The notes under the pieces are model-generated. The model was given only the letters and a program-made list of their open reading frames with translations, was not told the DNA's origin and made no database searches. A DNA stretch of 64,000 nt from Effrenium voratum. Lineage: Eukaryota; Sar; Dinophyceae; Suessiales; Symbiodiniaceae. The stretch lies in the NCBI GenBank assembly GCA_963377175.1, contig CAUJNA010001494.1, forward strand, positions 1-64,000, in the 5' to 3' direction. The position numbers were made by a program, and so were the translations under genes. How positions within the stretch are numbered: the first letter of the stretch is position 1; every line of letters starts with the position of its first letter. This document shows, piece after piece, positions 38,835-48,544 of this stretch.

Positions 38835-39386
38835 ATGTATAATCAGTTACATGAAAACTTGACAGAAAGTGAAACAAAATATAAACCATCAACACTTGTA
38901 GAAAGATTAAGGGATTTAAATAGAGATAATAAACGAACACATGTAAAATGTAAGTGTGGGTGTTTCATTATTCGGAGTGTCAGAGTTAGACCTGACTATA
39001 TTGATTATAACTGGATTATTTCAATTTATAATATGTTCGTACCAAAATATAAAAATGGTTGTGTTCTCATCAATGACAACACTAACAATTGTAATCATAC
39101 TCAATCAGACCTTGATGAAATAGTAAAAAGAAAAACGCAAAACTATTTTCATATTATTATTATGATACAACATAAGAAATATGACAATGAAACAACGGAT
39201 GATATGATTAAGAATGAAAATAAAAAGTATAAGAAAAGTACGTATGAAGAAATTAGAGAATTAGTAATGGAGAAAGAAAAAGGGAATAATCCAGTTGAAG
39301 ATAAGATTAAGAAAAAGAAAATGAAAATATTTAAAAATAATAATTCTAATCAAAAGGATTACACTAAATTATTTAATTTAGTTTAG
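38835..39386 (+). CDS. Unknown protein with Cys-rich middle and Lys-rich tail
   Basis: 183 residues. VKCKCGCFIIRSVRV at about 36-50 and NNCNHTQSDL at about 89-98 may form a zinc site. The last 60 residues are Lys/Glu-rich and probably helical. It lies between lipase and capsid on the plus strand. Not recognised. Confidence 0.6.
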   Translation: MYNQLHENLTESETKYKPSTLVERLRDLNRDNKRTHVKCKCGCFIIRSVRVRPDYIDYNWIISIYNMFVPKYKNGCVLINDNTNNCNHTQSDLDEIVKRKTQNYFHIIIMIQHKKYDNETTDDMIKNENKKYKKSTYEEIRELVMEKEKGNNPVEDKIKKKKMKIFKNNNSNQKDYTKLFNLV

Positions 39387-39420
39387 TTTAAATTATTTCT
39401 AAATTAAATTATATATAGCA
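39387..39420 (+). promoter_or_regulatory. Putative virion-gene promoter (capsid)
   Basis: AATTATTTCTAAATTAAATT followed by ATATATAG just before the ATG at 39421. Compare TTAATTTCTACAATTAATTA before the fibre gene (41428-41447). Confidence 0.5.
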
Positions 39421-40802
39421 ATGGAAACTTTTAGTGCTGAAGATATTCTAATTGACAACCTCTCATTCAAGTTAAATAAAGGTGCAAGTTATATCAACGA
39501 CCGTCGTTCAGTCTCGTTTTTCCCTTCTGGAAGTAATATCTACACCCCTTCATCTGGTCAACGTGTGTTGAAAATAGCTTTAAATGCTGAAGATAATACT
39601 TGGCTTGACCCGCAGAGTGTAATGGTTTATTTCACCGTTGAAAACACTGACCCGTCAGACAATAAACGCTTACGTCCTCTGTCTCCTGCTTATTCCTTTT
39701 TTAGAAGAGCAAGACTAATTGCTGGTAATCAACTTGTTGAAGACATTGATTATTACAACCGAAATCATCACATGATGAGTTGCATGATGTCAAAAGGAGC
39801 AAGAGACAATGAAGACGCCCAGAGTTTTGGTTATAGATATGATGATGATTTAAACACACGTCGTGCAGTTCCTGCATCGGGTCATATTGGTCCTGCATAT
39901 GACGCTTACACAATTCCAGGCTTTAACAGAAAAATGGTTGTAGGATTTAAACCGATGCTTGGTTTATTCAATCAATTTAAGTATATCCCGTTAAAAGCGT
40001 GTCCTCTTGTTTTAGAACTTGAATTAGTTTCAAATTTTACCGATTGTGTTGTTACAGCGGGTGGGTCGAGGTTTCCAGCGAGTGGCAACACAGACACAAG
40101 CCTTCATACAAATGAGCAGTTCTCAATTAGTAACGCATTCCTTCAAACTGATTTGGTAAGCTTGGACAACGACCTTCACAATAAATATGTTTCACATCTT
40201 TTGGACGGAAAAGAATTGCCTATAACTTATAATACTTATATTTGTCAATCTAATCAAGTTCCCGATGGTTCGTCGTCAATTAACACTACTGTTGTTCGTT
40301 CAGTGTCAAAACTCGCTGCCGCGTTCATCTCTTTCAGTAAAAGCGCAGTAGGCGATACTCACGTTATGAAAGAATACAACAATTTCTATCATCCTATGTA
40401 TTATTTGAATTACCAAGAAAGTGGATACTACAATTCCGACCTTGATTTAGAATTTCAACTTCAATTAGGTTCAAAACTATATCCTGAGTATCCATGTCGT
40501 TCATTAACACAAGCATTCTATTATTTACGAAAAGCATTAAATTTACCATTGTTCCATCAACACCATTTATCGATTGAATATTCTGCTTATCGTGTTGATA
40601 AGTTTATCTTTGCTATGGATTTCGAAAAGGTTCCCGATAGTTCATATACTGGAATTAACACGAAAGCTGGGCAACAACTTTAATTCGTGTGAAACCTATT
40701 GGAAATATGGTAACAGCAAATATGCCAGATACAATATATATAACGTTAGTGAGTGAACAAATATTATCCATACGCGATGCCGGAGTTCAGATACTCGATT
40801 AA
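39421..40802 (+). CDS. Major capsid protein, double jelly roll, frameshifted near the end
   Basis: The first frame gives 420 residues: SFKLNKGASYINDRRSVSFF, then VYFTVEN, SYFFRRARL-like SFFRRARLIAGNQLVEDIDY, MLGLFNQFKYIPLKACPLVL and a C-half with NYQESGYYN. These are in the style of Polinton/virophage capsids. It stops early at 40681. A one-base shift near 40670 opens TLIRVKPIGNMVTANMPDTI then YITLVSEQILSIRDAGVQIL and a stop at 40800-40802, which is the normal C-terminal strand region of this family. The full length is then about 460 residues. Confidence 0.9.
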
Positions 40803-40848
40803 AAATAAGTAAAAATAGGTTTAAAGACATCCCGCTTTATGTTATATA

Positions 40849-41424
40849 ATGGAGAACATATATCAAAATGGTAAAATATACGCTGTTAAAAATGACATCA
40901 CGGATGAAGTATATATAGGTTCTACGGTTGTGAGTTTGTCAAGGCGAATGGTTCAACATAGAAGCGATGCAAAAATGTATCATGACAAAATGCCATTGAC
41001 AAGAAAAATGAATGAAATAGGTATAGAACATTTTTACATAGAACTCGTGGAAGATTACCCGTGTAAAAATAAAGAACATCTCAACAAAAGAGAAGGAGAG
41101 CTGATAAGAGAACTTGCAACAATCAATAAACGAGTTGAACAAAGAACGCCAACTGAAATTGCAGAACAAAGAAGAGAGTACAGAGAAAAACACCACGACC
41201 ACTTTTTAGAATGTAGGAGGGAATGGGCTGAAAAGAACCGTGAGAAACTGCGAGAGCAAAACAGAGCACAGAAAGCAAAAGATAAAGATAAAATCTATGA
41301 AAGAGATAAAGCCTGGAAATCAACTAAAATTGAATGTCCGTGTGGTGGTAAATATACAAATTGTCATAAAGCGGAACATCTAAAATGTAAAAAACATCAA
41401 GATTACATTAACAATAATAATTAA
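40849..41424 (+). CDS. GIY-YIG endonuclease with K/E repeat and zinc-finger tail
   Basis: 191 residues. GKIYAVKND and VYIGSTVV are the GIY and YIG strands. Arg in RRMVQHRS and Glu in LNKREGELI follow. The middle is YREKHHDHFLECRREWAEKN-type charged helix. Tail CPCGGKYTNCHKAEHLKCKK then H. It shares its N-terminal MENIYxxGKIY with the minus-strand copy at 36419-37081, so the two are paralogues that sit on either side of the virion gene block. Confidence 0.88.
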   Translation: MENIYQNGKIYAVKNDITDEVYIGSTVVSLSRRMVQHRSDAKMYHDKMPLTRKMNEIGIEHFYIELVEDYPCKNKEHLNKREGELIRELATINKRVEQRTPTEIAEQRREYREKHHDHFLECRREWAEKNREKLREQNRAQKAKDKDKIYERDKAWKSTKIECPCGGKYTNCHKAEHLKCKKHQDYINNNN

Positions 41425-41457
41425 TATAATTAATTTCTACAATTAATTATATCGATT

Positions 41458-44175
41458 ATGCCTTCAATAAATTTAACAAACTTTGAGAATGTTGTAGCAC
41501 ACACAATTAGCGAAATCAATTCTACAAGCGGGGTAACAAACATTAGAAACATATACGCTAATCAATCAGATATAATTGATTTACTCAACAACAAAGCAGA
41601 CCAAGTAGATACTTACACAAAAGCACAGATTGACGCTAATTTTTATGATATAACTCAATCATACAATAAGACGGAAGTTAATGTATTATCAAATAATATT
41701 AGTTCAAATACATTTTTAATAGGTAATCTGACAATAACTTCAAATACAAATTTTGATAATATTTCATCAAATACAAATTTAATAAATAATTTAAAATCTA
41801 CTATAACATCTAATTTTAATAATATTTCTTCAAATACTAATTTTAGTAATTCAAATATCAATAATATTTCATCTAATACTCATTTAATAGATAATTTGAA
41901 TTCTACTATAACAACTAATTTTAATAATATTAGTTCTAATTCTAATTTAATTACAGGATTAAATAGTACAGTAAATTCACATATTTCAGCAATATCAGAT
42001 TTACAGAATGGAGGTTCACTTAATGAAGCAGATTATTATAATAAAATAACAACTAATAATTTATTATCAAATAAGTTAAATACATCAATATTAAATAATA
42101 CATTAATACATAATATAACAACTACTGCAACTTTCAAAATAGCAGAATTTGGAAATTATAATAATTTCTTTGAAATGTATAATAATTATTTTGATAGTTA
42201 TGTTTATGGAAATTTAAGTGGAGCAACTATGTTTTTGAATCAAAGAGGTTTTGGAGATGTAGAAATTAATAATTCTTCAACTTTTCAAAATGATAAAATA
42301 ATATTAAATCATAATACTACAATATTAAGTAATTTACAAGTATCTGGTTTATTTTCGTGTTCGTCTATTTTAGATATAGCAGGTTCTGATGCTAGATATG
42401 TTTTACAATCAGATGGATTAAGTGGATTAATAACGGGAAATACAAATACAATTAATTCAATACTTACAAATGACAGCGCGCAAGATACAACAATAAGTCA
42501 AAAATTAGACAAAGTTAATACAACTGCACAAACAGTAAACTCTCCATTAATACTTAGTTTAACAGATAATACTAATCCAATTTTTAGAATTCAAGATGCT
42601 GTAAGTAATCAACGTTTAGAATTTAAAAGAGGTTGTCAGTTGGACTCTTATCAAGGACTAACAGGTGCTACGCCTTATAGACTATGGTTAGGATGGAATA
42701 CAGGAGATGTTATTATTGGAAGACCTAATAATGCTTCAAGAATTACGATTAACGGTAATGTTCATACTTCATACAATTTTGCTCAAGCACACGGAACATC
42801 ATATTTCGAAGGTGCTGTTTATATGAAAGGAAATTTATTTACAAATAATGATTTTTCAACAGATATTAAAACAAAAATAGATAATATCAATACTTCAATA
42901 AATGGATTAGAACCATATTTAGAAACATATACACCAGATGCAATAGAAGGTTTTTATATACATCATCCTAATTTTGTAGCGTGTAGTGTAGGAGATATAA
43001 CTAATGCTTCTAACCAATATTTTATGGCTGATGGGCTTGTAGGAAAAACAATTTTTAGTAAACCTATAGATGTGTTAGGTAATATTTATACGAATGCTGA
43101 TGTTAATTGTGATAATGTTAATATTGATACTGATGGTAAATTAACAATTGATACAAACTGTGAATTATATAGATATGTTAGTGCTTTTTCATCTTTTGAT
43201 ATGAGAAATACCGATTCTAATTCTTCAATTAGATTTATTTGTGGAGACCCCGCTGTTCAGTCTAACATAGTCGGGGCAGTTAATATTACTAGCGGATGGA
43301 CTTTTAATACTGCTACTGTTGATTTTATGGGTAATTTATTTGCTGATGATGTTTGTATTAAAACTAATGGAGCATTAAGAAGCAATCATTTAGCACCTAA
43401 CGGAGGAACATTAATAACCGTTGATACTAACTTTGCAGTTCAAAATGCATATTTAGCAACTAATACCATTCAATCATTCGATTTAACAACGGTTTCATTT
43501 TTGAATAATATTTCAATGACTACTGGAACTGATATTAAAATGGGAACATCGGAAATATCGACCTATTACGATGGAACTAATCTATCAACATTTGATATAA
43601 TATTTAAAACATCAAATACTGCATTCAGAATAGTAGATAGTTCAACTACACCTTCAGTTTTATTATCTATTGATAAGACATTTGGAACAACAGTAAATAC
43701 TGAAAGTTTTACAAATAATGCTCCATCAACTTTTAATGAAAATGTAACAGTTGTTAATACAAAAACATTATTTGTTAATGATATTCAAGATGCTTCAGGT
43801 GATGCTATTGATATTACTGCTGGAACTGTAACTATAAATGGAAGTCTAATAGATAATTCTGATGCAAGATTAAAATATGATGTAGATTTACTTAAAAGTA
43901 ATTGTATTAGTATGATTAAGAAATTCAAACCTAAAAAATTCAAAAGAAAAGATAGAGAAGATAAGGATGCAATCCACATCGGTTACATTGCTGATGATTT
44001 ATTAAAAGCAGTTCCAAAAGAAATTAGTAATGTAGTTCATAGCAGTCGCGAATATTTAGGCATTGAATATACAAAAGTACCAATATTATTACATAAAGCT
44101 TTACTGGAAGTAATAGATAAAGTTGAAAAATTAGAAAAAGAAATTAAGGAATTGAAAAAAGAAAATTCTAAATAA
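41458..44175 (+). CDS. Fibre-like protein with S74 intramolecular chaperone
   Basis: 905 residues. The N-third has repeated NISSNTNLINNL-type units every 15-25 residues, suggesting a trimeric coiled coil. The middle is beta-rich, Asn/Thr-rich, with repeated VxxNGNVHTS/FMGNLFADDV-like strand patterns typical of fibre shafts. The C-terminal ~105 residues are an S74 domain: SDARLKYDV with the Ser801-Lys806 dyad, HIGYIADDLLKAVP, EYLGIEYTKVP and a final coiled coil (VEKLEKEIKELKKE). S74 domains trimerise fibres and then cut themselves off just before the Ser (known for phage tail spikes). Probably a receptor-binding spike of the virion. Confidence 0.88.
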   Translation: MPSINLTNFENVVAHTISEINSTSGVTNIRNIYANQSDIIDLLNNKADQVDTYTKAQIDANFYDITQSYNKTEVNVLSNNISSNTFLIGNLTITSNTNFDNISSNTNLINNLKSTITSNFNNISSNTNFSNSNINNISSNTHLIDNLNSTITTNFNNISSNSNLITGLNSTVNSHISAISDLQNGGSLNEADYYNKITTNNLLSNKLNTSILNNTLIHNITTTATFKIAEFGNYNNFFEMYNNYFDSYVYGNLSGATMFLNQRGFGDVEINNSSTFQNDKIILNHNTTILSNLQVSGLFSCSSILDIAGSDARYVLQSDGLSGLITGNTNTINSILTNDSAQDTTISQKLDKVNTTAQTVNSPLILSLTDNTNPIFRIQDAVSNQRLEFKRGCQLDSYQGLTGATPYRLWLGWNTGDVIIGRPNNASRITINGNVHTSYNFAQAHGTSYFEGAVYMKGNLFTNNDFSTDIKTKIDNINTSINGLEPYLETYTPDAIEGFYIHHPNFVACSVGDITNASNQYFMADGLVGKTIFSKPIDVLGNIYTNADVNCDNVNIDTDGKLTIDTNCELYRYVSAFSSFDMRNTDSNSSIRFICGDPAVQSNIVGAVNITSGWTFNTATVDFMGNLFADDVCIKTNGALRSNHLAPNGGTLITVDTNFAVQNAYLATNTIQSFDLTTVSFLNNISMTTGTDIKMGTSEISTYYDGTNLSTFDIIFKTSNTAFRIVDSSTTPSVLLSIDKTFGTTVNTESFTNNAPSTFNENVTVVNTKTLFVNDIQDASGDAIDITAGTVTINGSLIDNSDARLKYDVDLLKSNCISMIKKFKPKKFKRKDREDKDAIHIGYIADDLLKAVPKEISNVVHSSREYLGIEYTKVPILLHKALLEVIDKVEKLEKEIKELKKENSK

Positions 44176-44184
44176 TAATATATA

Positions 44185-44397
44185 ATGGGTAATTCAAATA
44201 GTAATGTTGAAACTTCAAGTATTGACAAAATCAATGATATTGATGTAGAACAATTAGATTTAAGTAATATTGACAAGTTACAGTTGAAAGCAATTAAGCA
44301 AATGAGTGAAAGATTAGAAAAACTGGAGAAAGTAAAATGTGACAAATTAATATATAAATTACCAGCGTTGAATTTGTGTAGTTATAGTTTGTTCTGA
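44185..44397 (+). CDS. Small protein with N-myristoylation motif
   Basis: 70 residues. MGNSNSNV fits the MGxxxS myristoylation signal. Then an acidic stretch and a helix KAIKQMSERLEKLEKVKCDK. It follows the fibre gene by 9 bases, so it may be co-expressed as a membrane-linked virion protein (inference). The motif is visible; modification is predicted only. Confidence 0.6.
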   Translation: MGNSNSNVETSSIDKINDIDVEQLDLSNIDKLQLKAIKQMSERLEKLEKVKCDKLIYKLPALNLCSYSLF

Positions 44398-44495
44398 ATT
44401 AATAATATTAAACGTTATTAACATTATTAATTAAAAAAAATATGAATAAAATTTACTAATAAAACTTTGTCTTTCATCATTGATGACTTTAATAG

Positions 44496-44955
44496 TTATT
44501 TTTTCACTTGTAATGAAATAAAATTAGCCATATTACGGCTATACACTAAATTAGTTTCATAAAGGTCTTTATTAAGAAAATAATAAATATCAAATAAATT
44601 ATTTGATGTTAAAGTACGATTACGAACATGATTCAAACAAGTAAATGAGGTAGATGTAGCAAATATATCATATTCAATTAATAATTTTAATGGTTTATGT
44701 TTTTGATGTAATTTATCTAACTCACTTAAGTTAAAAATATATGATATGCCGTTATTGATAATATTTTTCATATTGATATTATCAATTTCAAAATATTGTG
44801 AATTCTTTAATTTGTAAGACTTATACACTGGTTTAAATTTATTAATATAATTTTTTAATAATATTATTATTTTTTATTTTTAATAATCTAACATCACCTA
44901 AATTATAAGATAATACAAGGTTTTTAATGTCTAATGGTAAATCATAAAATATCAT
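44496..44955 (-). pseudogene. F-box-like small protein, frameshifted
   Basis: The ATG at 44955 opens MIFYDLPLDIKNLVLSYNLG, an F-box-style LPxDI...L.Y start, and stops after 37 codons. A one-base shift in the A/T run at about 44850-44880 leads into the 110-codon frame IINKFKP/VYKSYKLKNSQYFEI ending at 44496. The second frame alone lacks an ATG (GTG at 44828). Likely one gene of about 150 residues broken once. Confidence 0.5.
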
Positions 44956-45002
44956 ATAATATTAATATATTTATTTATTTAAGTTGTAATTTAATTATGT
45001 AT

Positions 45003-45812
45003 TTAATTACTAATTTCAGGTGTTTCTTCTGGTTGTTTCTTTTTGTTGTAATAATATTCTCTACTCTTTTGATTTCTTTGTTCTTTGTTATTATGATGAT
45101 GCTCTCTATCTTTTTGCCTTCGTTCTTCCAAATTATTTGAGCGATACTCTTGATTGTATATTTCTTTATTCTCATTATAACGTAATCTGTTCTTCTCATT
45201 AATTTTATCTTTATTATTGATGTAATATACTTGCTTTCGTTCTTTAATCTTCTCTTTGTTAGTTTCCCTATATTCTTTTCTTTGTTGAATTATATACTCC
45301 TTGTTGTTCTCTCTCCATTCTTTGTTTTTCAATGCTAATTCTTCCTTATGCTTATTCCTGTATTCTTTTTTGGCTTCTCTTATTCTATCAGCATTAGTAG
45401 CGTTATACTCTTTTGCCCTTTGCTTGATATAATCCTTATTATTTTCTAAATATTCCTTTTTATATTCTTTCAACTCCTCATCTGTTCTAAATGGACGAGC
45501 TTTGTTTAATGTTGCGTTTAGTTCTTCTATATATTCCCTCTCACGCTTCAAAGCCATTAGTCTATTTTCACATGCTTCAGTGTTTATCAACATCATATCA
45601 AAATTTTCCCAATCACCATTTTGACGAATAAATTTGTATAATGGCTTATCATAATGTGTTTTGTCATTTTCATTGTAACAGGTTCTTTTATGAGCCGACT
45701 TTCTATTTTTGAAGTTTATTGTATGACCCACATAGCAGTCTTTGATATTTAAATCATTACATACTATTTTATAAAAATGTGTTTTGGTGTAATTCATTTC
45801 TTTTCGTGGCAT
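45003..45812 (-). CDS. GIY-YIG endonuclease with long K/E-repeat tail, no zinc finger
   Basis: 269 residues. THFYKIVCNDL (GIY strand) and DCYVGHTINF (YIG strand), Arg in FKNRKSAHKR and Glu in LKREREYIEEL. The C-terminal 150 residues are repeats of about 14-16 residues (EYRETNKEKIKERKQVYY). Unlike the other two copies it lacks the final zinc finger. It lies between the ATPase and the small frameshifted gene. Confidence 0.85.
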   Translation of the reverse strand: MPRKEMNYTKTHFYKIVCNDLNIKDCYVGHTINFKNRKSAHKRTCYNENDKTHYDKPLYKFIRQNGDWENFDMMLINTEACENRLMALKREREYIEELNATLNKARPFRTDEELKEYKKEYLENNKDYIKQRAKEYNATNADRIREAKKEYRNKHKEELALKNKEWRENNKEYIIQQRKEYRETNKEKIKERKQVYYINNKDKINEKNRLRYNENKEIYNQEYRSNNLEERRQKDREHHHNNKEQRNQKSREYYYNKKKQPEETPEISN

Positions 45813-45838
45813 TATAAAGTCCTATTATGTAATATAAG

Positions 45839-46597
45839 TTAATCTTTAATTGTGAATCGTTTCTCGAAATTAATATAGAACATACTATTAACATCTTTTG
45901 AATTCAAATTAACGAAAAAGAATGAATATGGAGAATGATTTATTGCTGTATGGTACATTTCTAAAAGTTTGTCCTTATCAACTATCGCTGCGTTTTCTTC
46001 AATAAAACTCATTAACTCTGATATATTCTTTAATCTAAAAATGTATAATGAACTGGCATTGACACGAATTATATTGGCGATTGTTTTATATTTTTGAAGA
46101 CTACATATGCAAGAGATGGCGTCATGTCTTCCGCGCGTAAATAAACCGTGTAATATTTTTGAATATCTTAAAAATTTAGGGTCATCTGAAAAATCATCAA
46201 TAACAATAAGAATTGAATGTAGTTTCCTCATCTTCTGTTCTTTCATATAATGAATTATCTTTCTTTGTGTGTTAATTATTTCTTCCTGTTCTTCAGGTTG
46301 GTAGGTGTCATAATATAACTTTTCTTTTTCATCATCAACCTTCATATTATCTTTTTGATATTTCTTGACTTCAACGAAGGTAGGGTCATTATGAACCGAC
46401 GGGCTAAAAATGAATATACGGGCGAAGCAGTCCCTATAAACATTTAGGATAAGGTTTTGAATTAAAACTGTTTTGCCACCCGTTGATGAAGCAACAACAA
46501 TTGAGCGAAAAGGTAGTTTTGGTACATGTTCATATTTAGATTGTTTGAAATCATAATCAGTTATATTTATTGGTTTTATTATTGGAACATCATACAT
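45839..46597 (-). CDS. A32-like genome-packaging ATPase (FtsK/HerA)
   Basis: 252 residues. Walker A ASSTGGKT at 36-43 and Walker B ILIVIDDFSDD at 129-139, followed by LHGLFTRGRHDAISCICSLQ (sensor-type strand) and NASSLYIFRLK. Length and motif order match Polinton and virophage packaging ATPases. It pumps DNA into the procapsid (family knowledge). Divergent from 46652-46834 across about 55 bp. Confidence 0.93.
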   Translation of the reverse strand: MYDVPIIKPINITDYDFKQSKYEHVPKLPFRSIVVASSTGGKTVLIQNLILNVYRDCFARIFIFSPSVHNDPTFVEVKKYQKDNMKVDDEKEKLYYDTYQPEEQEEIINTQRKIIHYMKEQKMRKLHSILIVIDDFSDDPKFLRYSKILHGLFTRGRHDAISCICSLQKYKTIANIIRVNASSLYIFRLKNISELMSFIEENAAIVDKDKLLEMYHTAINHSPYSFFFVNLNSKDVNSMFYINFEKRFTIKD

Positions 46598-46651
46598 AAT
46601 AAAATAATATTAAAGTTATTTAGAAAATATTTTATATTCATTATTTTATAT

Positions 46652-46834
46652 ATGAATGGAAGTTATTCAGATTATATTGATATAATAGATAAAGTAGAAA
46701 ATATAGAACAAGTTGTTATAACTGATAATGGATTTAAAAAAGTATGCTATTTTGTTTTAGAATTAATTAAGTTTGTGATACAATATATTAAAAATATAAA
46801 TATTAATATAGATGGGAAGAAAGAAAAAGAATAA
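46652..46834 (+). CDS. Small hydrophobic protein, unknown
   Basis: 60 residues from the ATG at 46652 (MNGSYSDYIDIIDKVENIEQ). A probable membrane or amphipathic helix VCYFVLELIKFVIQYIKNI and a Lys/Glu end. It overlaps the next gene by 23 bases in another frame. Confidence 0.45.
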   Translation: MNGSYSDYIDIIDKVENIEQVVITDNGFKKVCYFVLELIKFVIQYIKNININIDGKKEKE

Positions 46835-47147
46835 GACTGAACCAGTTGTTTCTTCAACTGATGAAGAAATTGTTAAAGAAACATCAGTTATTGAGTTTGC
46901 TTGTCCAATGTGTAAAAAAATTGAATTAGAAATACAAAAGAAAGGACACTGTAAATGTTCGTGTATTCCGACAAGTTTCAAAATAAGTAGAAATGATAAG
47001 AAAATGAATATTGATAAAACTAAAGACAGTATCAACTTAGAAACAGATGTTCATAATATTGCTATTCGCTTTGGGAGGGGAGTTACTCCATCAGATAATG
47101 GTAATAAGGAAACTCAGGAAACTGTTAAACAAATAATGAAAAATTAG
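46812..47147 (+). CDS. Small zinc-binding protein
   Basis: 111 residues. A basic start MGRKKKNKTEP, an acidic linker, then IEFACPMCKKIELEIQKKGH with CKCSCIP (two Cys pairs, probable zinc ribbon) and a hydrophilic end. Function unknown. Confidence 0.6.
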   Translation: MGRKKKNKTEPVVSSTDEEIVKETSVIEFACPMCKKIELEIQKKGHCKCSCIPTSFKISRNDKKMNIDKTKDSINLETDVHNIAIRFGRGVTPSDNGNKETQETVKQIMKN

Positions 47148-47217
47148 TATTTAAAGAGTAGATTTAACATAATTGCAACATTTAGTTTTAAAAGTTTAGT
47201 TTTATAATTTAGTATAT

Positions 47218-47517
47218 ATGGAAGAACATTTAGAGAACATTGACAGTAGTTTAGAGTTGTTGTTTCCAAGATTAGAAAAAGTGTTGGAGCAAAATGAAAA
47301 CATACTGAAAATCTTGAAGAGCATGAATATTAAACCTACATATGATAACAATAACAATTATCAAGCAAAAGAAGTAGATAGAGACAGTAGCGAATACAAA
47401 AATACACGAAACATTTATGTTAAAAAACTGAATGAAAAAATCATAAAAGAACCTAAACAATCAAGTCTGGATTACTATCAAGTCAAGTATAAAGAAGATA
47501 CCAAGAAATACGTTTAA
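47218..47517 (+). CDS. Small helical protein, unknown
   Basis: 99 residues. N-half LENIDSSLELLFPRLEKVLE is heptad-like (coiled coil). C-half is Lys/Tyr-rich (SSLDYYQVKYKEDTKKYV). Its stop overlaps the 3' end of the integrase gene by 4 bases, convergent. Confidence 0.6.
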   Translation: MEEHLENIDSSLELLFPRLEKVLEQNENILKILKSMNIKPTYDNNNNYQAKEVDRDSSEYKNTRNIYVKKLNEKIIKEPKQSSLDYYQVKYKEDTKKYV

Positions 47518-48440
47518 TCATTAACTAACAAAATTTCGTGTCTCAAAAGCGGTTTGTTTATTCCTGCTACTTTGTAAGTTTTATTACCCATAATATCATA
47601 TTCAATTTTATCAATATTGAATATTTTATTAGACCATTTAGAGTTATACTCCTTTCTGTCGGTGTAATTACCCCTTTTCTTTTGGAACACTTTTACCTTG
47701 TCGTTCTCCTCTATTTTGGGATACTTTCTTTTGTTTTTTTCTCGTAGTTTAAGATTGACCTTTACATTTATTTCATTGTCGTCCTTGTGTGCTTCAGACG
47801 GTGCCATCCTTGTTGATGAGTGAGATGTGCTGTTATACTGTTTCAATGCTTGCGTTAGGGCATCGGTCCATTTCATGTTGTTAAACCTAACTCTATCGTG
47901 AATTTTGTTTTTCATCGTTCTAATAAAACGCTCGGCCACATTTGCGTGGGTCTTCGTGACGATGTGGTTTATTCCTTCACTGTTGAAGAAATCCTGAACT
48001 TGATTTTTAGTTGCAAACGCTCCGTCGTCATCAGAATACACGGACATCGGATAACCCATCTTTTTAAAGCTTGTTCTCAACGCCTTCAAAACGTGCTCTC
48101 CGTCTCTTTCATCCATCGGTATTACATCAGCTAATTTACTGAAGATGTCAATCACGACTAAAGCATACTGTGGAACGTTCTTGTCTTTTGCTAAAGGTGA
48201 CATATGCATTATGTCTATTTGATATTCATATCGTGCGAATGGAGCGGTATAGGAATTAGTACCTCTATAATTTTTGATTTGTTTATTTGGTTGTTTCTTT
48301 AAGAAAGACTTTACATCGTCTATTGTTATTGTTGGGTCTTCTTCCTTTGCCTTCTTGTGTGTCGCTTGTGTGCTTCCGAAACCCTCGTCTAAGTCGTAAT
48401 AGATGTTGCTGATTATTTGGTCTTTTGTTAATCTCGCCAT
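47514..48440 (-). CDS. Retrovirus-type integrase (rve), intact
   Basis: 308 residues. YEYQIDIMHMS (Asp76), SVYSDDDGAF (Asp137, possibly Asp138/139) and HANVAERFIRTMKNK (Glu170) form the DDE core with about 33 residues between the second and third residues. A helical N-terminal part lies before it. The C-terminus (VKVFQKKRGNYTDRKEYNSK, KTYKVAGINKPLLRHEIL) looks like an SH3-like DNA-binding domain. No chromodomain. Unlike polymerase and capsid it has no break. It would cut and join element ends during insertion. Confidence 0.94.
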   Translation of the reverse strand: MARLTKDQIISNIYYDLDEGFGSTQATHKKAKEEDPTITIDDVKSFLKKQPNKQIKNYRGTNSYTAPFARYEYQIDIMHMSPLAKDKNVPQYALVVIDIFSKLADVIPMDERDGEHVLKALRTSFKKMGYPMSVYSDDDGAFATKNQVQDFFNSEGINHIVTKTHANVAERFIRTMKNKIHDRVRFNNMKWTDALTQALKQYNSTSHSSTRMAPSEAHKDDNEINVKVNLKLREKNKRKYPKIEENDKVKVFQKKRGNYTDRKEYNSKWSNKIFNIDKIEYDIMGNKTYKVAGINKPLLRHEILLVND

Positions 48441-48500
48441 TATATTAAATTGTTAGAAAATATTTTTTCAATATAAACCCCCACCCCTTAACATAAAATA

Positions 48501-48515
48501 AAAACTACTTAAAGA
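48501..48515 (+). promoter_or_regulatory. Arm promoter motif AAAACTACTTAAAGA
   Basis: The exact 15-mer, then GGATATAATATAG, then ATG at 48545. Confidence 0.75.
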
Positions 48516-48544
48516 AAAATGGATATAATATAGTAAGAGAAAAA

